This document shows positions 56,568-63,483 of a DNA stretch of 64,000 nucleotides, one piece after another. Under the pieces are notes generated by a model. That model ran no database searches. It saw only the letters and a program-made list of their open reading frames with translations, and was not told where the DNA came from. This stretch comes from Bordetella parapertussis (GTDB lineage: Bacteria; Pseudomonadota; Gammaproteobacteria; Burkholderiales; Burkholderiaceae_A): NCBI GenBank assembly GCA_945877235.1, contig CAMCRF010000005.1, positions 1-64,000 of the forward strand. Reading direction: 5' to 3'. Within the stretch, counting starts at the first letter, position 1. The number at the start of each line of letters is the position of its first letter. The translations under genes were made by a program, and so were the position numbers.

Positions 56568-58252
56568 TATCGGATCGCTCCAAAATAGGGGCTCAACAGG
56601 GCGTACTGCATCAATGATGTTGCCTGCTCTAGCTCATTGAGGTAATTCTTGCTTTGCAGCTCCTTCTGCACTCGCGTGAGTTCAACGCGAAGCGTTGCAG
56701 GCATTGTTCCCCGAAAAAAGCGCGTTGAGAGGTAATCCTGAAAAGCTGAGGGCGACATGCGAAAGGCCCTGAGAAATCCCGAAACATCACAACCTGCGGC
56801 ATTCATGCTCAAGGCGTTTGGATCCTCGTCATCTCGAAGAACAGGAGACCAATTTAAACGATTCATCTGGCCAAGCCTCGAATTAAACTCCTGTGCATTC
56901 AAGAGCCTCTGCTCGGGCGCAAGAATATCGGTTCCCGAGGCTGTATCTGTCGGGGCATAGAAACTGAACACCGTCTCGGGGTTGAACGGGGCTTGCTCAA
57001 TATTCAAGTTCGCGTTGCCATCGATGTCGGTGGGCAGGCGCTTGCAGCCCAAGCCTCTCCAAACCGCCATGGTCTGCTGGAATGGCTCACGTACCTTTCC
57101 GCTCGTGATGCCTGCCCGGGACGGTTCGTCTGCCTGCCTTGCCTCTGGGTCGAGCAGCACCGCCTTGACGACCGCCTTCATGTCCCCAACTTGGCCTTTG
57201 CCGTTATTGCGGAAAACCGTGGCGACCCGCTGAATGTAATCCGGAGAGGGATTGCTTTTCACAAGGTTTTGAATCATCCGAAGTGCGATGAACGGTGCTG
57301 TGTTGTTGTGAGAGATGAGCAAAGTGAGGGCTGTTTGCAGATCTCGCTCCGCGTTCTGCCCAGCAGGAAACGCCTTACCCATGACGCGCTTTGCACTCCA
57401 GTCATGGGCCGCCTCCCACTCCTCGGGGACCATGGGCGAGGCCCAGTCGGTGTCGATCTGGGTTTTTTTGGTCTTCACAAAATTCTTCAACTGCTGGTTT
57501 CTCCAGCCCGTCAGTGCCATTGCCAACTGCTCCACATCTCGCTGGGTGTAGGTCTCAATCGGTCGTCCCGTATTGTCCTTCTTCACTGAGCCATCGAGAT
57601 TAAGCTCAACGATGCCGATGGAAAAAAGCTGCATGAGCTCACGGGCATAGTTTTCATTCGGCGCACACCAGGGGCACGCATCACTTCTGGGACGGTTCTG
57701 AGCGTTATCGAGGTACCAGCCCATTGAGGGGCTTTTGGTCACCTGCTCGAGGATGGTCTTGTAGTCAGACAATGCCGTGCGTTGCAGCAAATTCATCCAG
57801 TCAAGCACCGCAATGGGCTTAAGCCTGCGATCACTGACGGCAATCCACTGGGAGATTGACCAGGTCACTCGTAGACGCAGCTGATCAGGTGCCCCAATCG
57901 CCATATGGGGAAACTGTGCGCGGTACCAGCCCCAAACCGCTCGCTCGCTCTCACCCATATCCCAATCGCGCAGGAGCGCATCTTTAGATGCGTAATTAAC
58001 CTGTGTCGCCGGCAATGCGAACTGATCGTCAATCCATTCCTCAAAACCCTTGGATTGAATCTCAGCAATGAGCTCTGGGGTAGGGCCGAAAGCCGCCTGC
58101 TCTGCAAACCGCGAAGCCGCGTAGTAGCTCACCTTCGCTACACCAGAGACTGGCTGAACTTGGCCCATGGAGTTGCTCTGCAGAGGCTCCTGTTGGCCAC
58201 ACGAACTCACCAGCGCACACGCACACAGAAGCAGCCATTTGAACGAATTCAT
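56567..58252 (-). CDS. DUF1800 domain lipoprotein with a CPWC motif
   Basis: A 561-residue lipoprotein: signal LLLCACALVSSC (Cys18), then the DUF1800 pattern ASRFAEQAAFGPTPELIAEI, GFEEWIDDQF, NENYARELMQLFSIGI, YTQRDVEQLAMALTGW and LVKSNPSPDYIQRVATVF. Function of the family is unknown; it is paired with DUF1501. A CPWC pair (SDACPWCAPNENYA) immediately precedes the conserved NENYAREL motif, and a further Cys pair lies near residues 410 and 505. The CPWC could be a disulfide handled by the TlpA-like protein of the same operon. Starts 10 bases after apbE. Confidence 0.88.
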   Translation of the reverse strand: MNSFKWLLLCACALVSSCGQQEPLQSNSMGQVQPVSGVAKVSYYAASRFAEQAAFGPTPELIAEIQSKGFEEWIDDQFALPATQVNYASKDALLRDWDMGESERAVWGWYRAQFPHMAIGAPDQLRLRVTWSISQWIAVSDRRLKPIAVLDWMNLLQRTALSDYKTILEQVTKSPSMGWYLDNAQNRPRSDACPWCAPNENYARELMQLFSIGIVELNLDGSVKKDNTGRPIETYTQRDVEQLAMALTGWRNQQLKNFVKTKKTQIDTDWASPMVPEEWEAAHDWSAKRVMGKAFPAGQNAERDLQTALTLLISHNNTAPFIALRMIQNLVKSNPSPDYIQRVATVFRNNGKGQVGDMKAVVKAVLLDPEARQADEPSRAGITSGKVREPFQQTMAVWRGLGCKRLPTDIDGNANLNIEQAPFNPETVFSFYAPTDTASGTDILAPEQRLLNAQEFNSRLGQMNRLNWSPVLRDDEDPNALSMNAAGCDVSGFLRAFRMSPSAFQDYLSTRFFRGTMPATLRVELTRVQKELQSKNYLNELEQATSLMQYALLSPYFGAIR

Positions 58253-58262
58253 AAATCACCTC

Positions 58263-59147
58263 TCATCTTCGATGGACCTGACCCTTGGCATCGACCGCTA
58301 GAAAATTAAACGGATTCTGTTGAAGAAATGCGAGCGCTCGATCTTCCAACAGCATCGCCACCGTCGAGACCGTTCCCGCCATGAGCGCGAGCGGCGCAAC
58401 GACACTGACGGTCTGCCAGGCCTCGACCGGCCAACCCGTGCGGGCATTCAGTACATGGCAGTAGGGCCTCCCATCTCGCCATATTGCCCGCTCATAGTCT
58501 CCGCTGGTAGTCAATGCGCCGGTCTCCATGGGGATGTGCGCAAGTAGCTTTCCCTCGTCGCGCGGATGTTGAATACCAATCTGCCAAGGGGTGCCGTCAA
58601 CCTTAGGGCCAAGAAACCGCATGTCACCCGCAAGGTTTACGTAGCCATTCTGCACGCCTTGGGCCTCAAGCACCGAGGCCGCCCGATCCACGGCGTACTC
58701 CTTACCAAAGCCTCCGAAGTCGATCTCCATTCCGGACTCGGGCAACTTACAGGCCTGTTCGCTAACCTCCACCCTGGACCAGTCGACGAGTGACAGTAGT
58801 GCGTCGATCTGCGCTTGAGTGGGCAGGTCGGAAGACTTGAAGTCCCAGACCTTTCGTAAAACGCCCGCAGTCGGGTCGAATGCACCGCGGCTCTGTTCGA
58901 ACATAGAGTGCGCATAGCCCAAGAGCTGATAGGTTTCGGAGTCGATCTGGACAGGTTCTACGCCTGCTGCGGCATTGATTCGAGACACCACGCTGTGTGG
59001 GAGGTAACGCGAGTACTTCTGCTCAATTCGCAATACCTCCGCCATTGCGGGGCCCGCGAGGCGTTGCGCGTCTGGCTCTGCGAGGCCGTCGATAACGATC
59101 TCGCAGCCCGCTCCCATAGCCTTAAAACCGATATGACAGGCCGACAT
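58263..59147 (-). CDS. ApbE-family FAD:protein FMN transferase without signal peptide
   Basis: A 294-residue ApbE-like protein. Motifs are FKAMGAGCEIVIDG, RIEQKYSRYLPHSVVSRINA, FDPTAGVLRKVWDF, EIDFGGFGKEYAVDRAA, NGYVNLAGDMRFLG, TSGDYERA and HVLNARTGWPVE. ApbE moves FMN from FAD to a Ser/Thr in a Dxx(S/T)GA(S/T) motif. Two points are odd. There is no signal peptide or lipobox although the ATG has GAGG at 7 bases. And the usual metal-binding Asp in the A-D-A-x-x-T motif is Gly here (ALMAGTVSTVAML, G258). The start overlaps the DUF3570 gene by 26 bases. Confidence 0.88.
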   Translation of the reverse strand: MSACHIGFKAMGAGCEIVIDGLAEPDAQRLAGPAMAEVLRIEQKYSRYLPHSVVSRINAAAGVEPVQIDSETYQLLGYAHSMFEQSRGAFDPTAGVLRKVWDFKSSDLPTQAQIDALLSLVDWSRVEVSEQACKLPESGMEIDFGGFGKEYAVDRAASVLEAQGVQNGYVNLAGDMRFLGPKVDGTPWQIGIQHPRDEGKLLAHIPMETGALTTSGDYERAIWRDGRPYCHVLNARTGWPVEAWQTVSVVAPLALMAGTVSTVAMLLEDRALAFLQQNPFNFLAVDAKGQVHRR

Positions 59148-60273
59148 GGGTCATCCTCGCGTAAAAATTCTTCAAGTCTGGGCTTCCGCCACCGGGCTTC
59201 CAATGTGAACGCTGCTCGTAGCGCTCGAACTTCAAATCGATCGTGATGTCGTCGGTCAGCTGTTTGCTGAGTTTCAGAGCGGCGGTCAGTGCACCAAAGG
59301 CTGATACACGGGTGTCTTCTGAGAAATGCGCCCAGCCCTTTGGTGGGTTGGGTGGAAACGGAAACCCAGGGGGCCCTGCATCGACATAGAAGTTCGCCTG
59401 ACTCTGGGCGTAGGCCCTTAGGCTGGGCGTGATCGTTAGCCCATAGGGTCCCTGTGCCACGACCTCCGCCGAGAGCGTCTGAGAGGCAATGCCCCAGTCG
59501 TCACTTCCAAGCCGAAGGCCCACTCGCAGCGTGGTGTCGAGGCTTGGCGCGTAATGGTTCCATCGGAGCGCGAGGGTGTTGAGCACTCGGCTATTGGGCC
59601 GCTCGTCATAGACTTTGTATGGGTCTGAAAGATAACCGCTGCTGCGCGACTGGCCCAGATTCACCTGCAGCAGGTCGTTTCTTCCAAGCACCTGGGTCCA
59701 GGAGATCAACCAAGCCTTCACCTGCTTTTCGGCGTTCTCAACAATGCCATTGACCGGGTTTACCGTATCGTTGTTCACGGCATAACCCAGTGACCAGGTG
59801 GTGTTCTTGTCTTCGCTCCAGCGGCTCAGCTTTGCACTCGCGCCTCGAGCGATGTAGTCGGACTCACTGGAGTAATTGAGCCCTGCAGATAGGCTGCCAT
59901 GCTCGCCCACATGCGTAAGTTCTATGTCCCCAGCGTTACGCTCGTCAGAGAACTTCACCAGCGCGGAGTTGTGAAAGGCAGGTGAAGCCCCGGAAATGGC
60001 GTCTGTAATTGCGCTCGCCCCCAGAATAAAGTCGGGGCCAATGGGTGTCTGCAGCATGACTGAGGTTGCATAGACCCGGACCCGCTCAGCGCCCGTCTGG
60101 CCATCGAGATAATTGAGCCATTTGAGGGCGAACTCCGCTCGTTCGGGCACGGACTTAACTTGTGCATGAGCGACATGCGATGTCAGCATGGCGACGCCGG
60201 AGAAACCAATTGCCCCTGCAAGCCCGGCCAACGAGGGTTTAGTTGCAGCCACAGCCGCCACCCCCAACGCCAT
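59122..60273 (-). CDS. DUF3570 outer-membrane beta-barrel protein with a flavinylation-like DAISGAS motif
   Basis: A 383-residue protein with a signal peptide (cleavage after SHVAHA, about residue 38) and alternating beta-strand pattern throughout, ending HVGLSYRF with a terminal aromatic residue, as outer-membrane barrels do. It matches DUF3570. Near residues 91-97 it holds D-A-I-S-G-A-S (plus-strand 59983-60003), fitting the ApbE target Dxx(S/T)GA(S/T), and an ApbE gene follows with overlap. The start is ATG 60273 after GGAGGAA; this overlaps the DUF4266 end by 35 bases in another frame. A TTG three codons earlier is an alternative. Confidence 0.88.
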   Translation of the reverse strand: MALGVAAVAATKPSLAGLAGAIGFSGVAMLTSHVAHAQVKSVPERAEFALKWLNYLDGQTGAERVRVYATSVMLQTPIGPDFILGASAITDAISGASPAFHNSALVKFSDERNAGDIELTHVGEHGSLSAGLNYSSESDYIARGASAKLSRWSEDKNTTWSLGYAVNNDTVNPVNGIVENAEKQVKAWLISWTQVLGRNDLLQVNLGQSRSSGYLSDPYKVYDERPNSRVLNTLALRWNHYAPSLDTTLRVGLRLGSDDWGIASQTLSAEVVAQGPYGLTITPSLRAYAQSQANFYVDAGPPGFPFPPNPPKGWAHFSEDTRVSAFGALTAALKLSKQLTDDITIDLKFERYEQRSHWKPGGGSPDLKNFYARMTHVGLSYRF

Positions 60274-60466
60274 TTCCTCCAAAATGCGATTCCTTGCTCA
60301 CATACACATGCTCAGCCATTTTGGACTCGAGGATGTCTGAGTCGAGCGCCATATCGGGCCGCGCAAGGTTACCCTTCTGCCAGGGCTTGACGGGCTCGAT
60401 CGTGGCACAGGCGGAGAGACTCAGCGCCATGACGATGACCAGCAGTGGAAGCGAACGTCGGTTCAA
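60239..60466 (-). CDS. DUF4266 small lipoprotein with Gly/Cys tail
   Basis: A 75-residue lipoprotein: signal LLVIVMALSLSAC (Cys20), a short conserved body VKPWQKGNLARPDMALDSD and MAEHVYVSKE, and a C-terminal tail GGNGVGGGGCGCN. It matches DUF4266, small proteins that accompany DUF3570. The tail's two cysteines, one residue apart, end the protein and could be a redox or metal site for the adjacent TlpA-like protein. Its ATG overlaps the TlpA stop (ATGA) and its 3' end overlaps DUF3570. Confidence 0.88.
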   Translation of the reverse strand: MNRRSLPLLVIVMALSLSACATIEPVKPWQKGNLARPDMALDSDILESKMAEHVYVSKESHFGGNGVGGGGCGCN

Positions 60467-60906
60467 GGCGCCTCCCTCAGCAAGGTCTCGACCTGAGCAC
60501 GGAGGGCCTCACGGTCGCGTTCTCGGAAGCCAGCATGCACATGGCGAATCTGGCCCCTGCGGTCAATGAGTACGGCAGTTGGCATTGCCTTAACAGCGTA
60601 CTGCTCAGGGGTGACTCCCTTGGGGTCATAGGCGATGCGAAACTTTGCCGGCACCTGCTGCAAGAACCGGTCGGCAGCGGCCTTTTGCTCATCGACGTTC
60701 ACCGCCAGGATGGTCAATCCCTTAGAGCCGAACTCCTCATGCAGCGCATTCATAAAGGGAAAAGACGCCTTGCAGGGCGTGCACCAGGAAGCCCAGAAGT
60801 CGAGATAGACCACCTGGCCCTTGTGCGGCAACACCGAGACAGGCTGCGCCTGTGCAGCAGCGACAAGGGTGAACAAAAACACGAACAGGAGCGCATGACG
60901 TTTCAT
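60463..60906 (-). CDS. TlpA-like periplasmic thioredoxin
   Basis: A 147-residue protein with a signal peptide (residues 1-20, VAAAQA) and a thioredoxin fold: VYLDFWASWCTPCKASFPFMNALH (active site WCTPC), ILAVNVDEQ, and cis-Pro loop AMPTAVLIDRRG. It is of the TlpA/ResA/DsbE reducing type, acting in the periplasm. It is the first gene of the block TlpA-DUF4266-DUF3570-ApbE, whose neighbours contain exposed Cys pairs. On the coding strand CACACT lies 10 bases before the ATG. Confidence 0.92.
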   Translation of the reverse strand: MKRHALLFVFLFTLVAAAQAQPVSVLPHKGQVVYLDFWASWCTPCKASFPFMNALHEEFGSKGLTILAVNVDEQKAAADRFLQQVPAKFRIAYDPKGVTPEQYAVKAMPTAVLIDRRGQIRHVHAGFRERDREALRAQVETLLREAP

Positions 60907-60954
60907 AGCTACTCTGAGTGTGCCAGAAACCTATAGATCTGAGATGAATCACCT

Positions 60955-62075
60955 CTAGAACACCCACACATCGGAGTAACTAAAGCTCCCGCTGCTCAGG
61001 GTGATCTCGTAGAGCGGCTGATTAGCGAGGTAGAGCGTCTTTCCATCAAACCGGAACTTTGCATCGAAAGCCTCCTCAGAAAGCGGGCCTTTGTTGAGCC
61101 CAATAAACAGACTGCCATCAATCACAATCAGGTCTTCATCTGGATTGAAGTCGAGAATGCGATCTGGGGTGGTGACAGATTTCTCGTCAAACCAGAAGAC
61201 ATCGGCACCTGCACCGCCCGTCAGTCTGGAGCCATGTCCGTTTCCAGACAACAGGTTGGTCTGCGCATCGCCGACGATTGCCAAGGCCCGGGTGCCCGTG
61301 GCGAAAAAGTTCTCAATATCGGCAGTCTGTTGCGACGGGCTGGTTCGCGCCCAATCGACCGAGGTGAAGACAGAATCCCCCAAGGCGGTCCCTGATGTTT
61401 CTACAACTGCTACAGAGGCGGCCCTGATCTGAGCTGGGGACAGTACGGAGGGGCTCGTCGCATCTATTTCAGATAGCCATGCTCGGACGGCAGAAAACAG
61501 CGCCGTGTTAGTGGAACTTCCATATTCATTCGATGAATCCTGCTGGCTGACTTGCTTCGAAAACTCCGTCGCCACGGTTATTTTTGCGGCCACAACGGCC
61601 TTGTCTGCAGTCTGGGCACCATCCAGAATTTGAATGACCGACTCCGATCGCGCCTGACTTACACCCACCTGCTGACTACGCGCATGAATCACACCAGACC
61701 AGTACCCCAAGCCCTCCTGGTCCGGCGAACGGTTGAATAGATTCTGGTAGACCCGTGAGATGAACTGCTCAACGGTCCCACTCGTCCCATAGAGGCTTGC
61801 GTATTCCGCTTGCTGCAGGTTGCCAAACGCTGCAACCATGCCCGTTTGATCTCCTTTGAAAGACTTCTCAAGGGTATTTGCCCAATAGACTGACCCGAAA
61901 TAGTCCGCTGGCCTTCCGTAATAGGCAATGTAGAACTGCTGCAAACGCAGATAGGTATCGCCACTTAAAAGCATTACATCCACGCCAGCAGGTGTGATCT
62001 CAGGCGTTTCAACCACGCGATCGAGGGCACTATCGAGGACAAAACTGTCATAGCCCTCGCCCCCAACAAGCTCGT
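60955..62075 (-). repeat. Duplicated C-terminal module, copy 2
   Basis: The DUF4214-to-end segment corresponds to 51384-52500. Both copies share the start (GVDV, LQQFYIAYYGRPADY), QTGMVAAFGNLQQ, the central VYQNLFNR-PDQEGL and the C-terminal secretion end. Differences are spread evenly, with many at third codon positions, so both copies look functional. Confidence 0.85.
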
Positions 62076-63129
62076 CTGCCCCCTGCCCGCCATCTAGGCG
62101 ATTTCGTGCGCTGTTTCCAATGAGTTTGTCGTTACCAGCGCCACCAGTCGCGTTCTCAATAGTTACCCCGTAAGCGATCGCGAGGTTGTTGGTTCCATCG
62201 TAGAGGGCATGTTTCGGGGGAATATTCCAACCTTGCAAGTCGTCGTAAATCGAGTCTATGGTGAGACTTGAGAACGCGCCCGCATTTAGATTAATGGTCA
62301 CCGGCTTAACAAAATTCGCAGCTGAAATGGTGTCCGTTCCGCCTGCATCCCAAATCGTCTTAAAGAATGGGGTTGCTGGATCAAAGGTGTACGTGTTGTT
62401 ACCGCTGTTGTAGGTTAGGTTGGGGCCATAGAGGTACTGGATGGCCAAGATGTCATGAAGCTGGGGCCCCTGGGGCTGAATGTATCTGTAGGTGAGCGTT
62501 GTGTCGGTTGCACTGATCCAGGTGCTGTTTGGCGCATCTACATAAGACAGAATTGTGTAGAGATTAGAGGATGTCTGTGGGTCATCATTCGGATGCGAGA
62601 GCCCAAGTGCGTGCCCTATCTCATGGACGAGCGTACTGAAGTTGTAATTATTTGGATCCCATGGCCTGGACGTGATCTTGGGGCTTAACCAGATGTCGCC
62701 ACCCTGCGCGTAGAAGTTATTGGGGTAGTAAGCATGCCCCGAATACTCTTCCTCAACTCCCGAGGAAAATGCAACTCGAACTTCTCCGACACTCGTAGAC
62801 GTTTCATTGATGCGCGTAAACGAGACGTTCGCCACATTGGCCCAGGTTTTCAAGGCCTGCTCAAAAGCCATCTGTTGGACCGCGGTCAATCCGAACCTGT
62901 CTGTTGCCTCGTGCTCGGCCAAGTCAGAGTAGTCAGTCGCAAAGACGGAGAGGCTGGTGCTTGTGGGCCACGGAAAGCTATATGTAAGCCGGTATGTGCC
63001 CCAGAGGGCGGGCGAGAAAACTCCCCAGGCAGTGGGTCCCAACAGTGCGTTGATTAGCGCACTGTTGGGAACATCCTCCCCCGCTGGGATGACCAGTCGA
63101 GTGGGTGACCCAGCGTTTGGGGATGGAAT
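60955..63129 (-). CDS. RTX-type M10 metalloprotease with DUF4214 domain (second copy)
   Basis: About 724 residues. An N-terminal metzincin domain has HEIGHALGLSHP (near residue 170) and a Met-turn region YTILSYVD, in which Leu stands where Met is usual. RTX-like ATGGAGNDKLIGN and DGGQGADELVGGEGYD follow, then DUF4214 and a secretion end SYSDVWVF. The frame is open from 63141, and conserved-looking residues (SPTRLVIPAGEDVPNSAL) lie upstream of the first TTG (63042) with no ATG or GTG. I propose the ATT at 63129, six bases after AAGTGAG. If only standard starts are allowed the gene is 60955-63042. Type I secretion is likely. TlpA follows after 48 bases. Confidence 0.85.
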   Translation of the reverse strand: MPSPNAGSPTRLVIPAGEDVPNSALINALLGPTAWGVFSPALWGTYRLTYSFPWPTSTSLSVFATDYSDLAEHEATDRFGLTAVQQMAFEQALKTWANVANVSFTRINETSTSVGEVRVAFSSGVEEEYSGHAYYPNNFYAQGGDIWLSPKITSRPWDPNNYNFSTLVHEIGHALGLSHPNDDPQTSSNLYTILSYVDAPNSTWISATDTTLTYRYIQPQGPQLHDILAIQYLYGPNLTYNSGNNTYTFDPATPFFKTIWDAGGTDTISAANFVKPVTINLNAGAFSSLTIDSIYDDLQGWNIPPKHALYDGTNNLAIAYGVTIENATGGAGNDKLIGNSARNRLDGGQGADELVGGEGYDSFVLDSALDRVVETPEITPAGVDVMLLSGDTYLRLQQFYIAYYGRPADYFGSVYWANTLEKSFKGDQTGMVAAFGNLQQAEYASLYGTSGTVEQFISRVYQNLFNRSPDQEGLGYWSGVIHARSQQVGVSQARSESVIQILDGAQTADKAVVAAKITVATEFSKQVSQQDSSNEYGSSTNTALFSAVRAWLSEIDATSPSVLSPAQIRAASVAVVETSGTALGDSVFTSVDWARTSPSQQTADIENFFATGTRALAIVGDAQTNLLSGNGHGSRLTGGAGADVFWFDEKSVTTPDRILDFNPDEDLIVIDGSLFIGLNKGPLSEEAFDAKFRFDGKTLYLANQPLYEITLSSGSFSYSDVWVF

Positions 63130-63136
63130 GTTTATC

Positions 63137-63429
63137 TCACTTTAGTGTGGACAAGGTCATTACCTGACTGGCGTAAAACTCAGACTCAGGTTTGGCAACA
63201 ACCTTGGCATCGCAGTGGGTGCCAGCCTTCATGGTGGTAAAGCTCGCAACGCTTCGGTCTTTCTTGAAAGCAGCCTTTTCATCGATAAACGAAAAAGACC
63301 CACTCACGCCAAGAAAGTCGCCGACGCTGATGGAAACAAGCTCAGAGTAGAGCCTCGAGTTCTCGAGCCAGTGGGTGTAAGACCGAAAGTGGCTAGTACT
63401 GCGAGGCCAAGCGACATAAACGATTTCAT
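63137..63429 (-). pseudogene. Small secreted protein gene with a frameshift
   Basis: An ATG at 63429, 8 bases after AAAAGG, opens a signal peptide MKSFMSLGLAVLATFGLTPT, but this frame stops at 63304. Another frame carries a plausible C-terminus from about 63375 to the TGA at 63137 (LVSISVGDFLGVSGSFSF then KAAFKKDRSVASFTTMKAG, ending SQVMTLSTLK). Joining them needs one frameshift near 63340-63380 and gives a protein of about 97 residues. It may be a pseudogene, a sequencing error or programmed shift. Its 3' end lies just upstream of the second RTX protease. Family unknown. Confidence 0.4.
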
Positions 63430-63483
63430 TTTTTGTGCCTTTTTAGTTGGGTGCATTGGTTTTAGCGGCAAAGTCAAGAGAGA

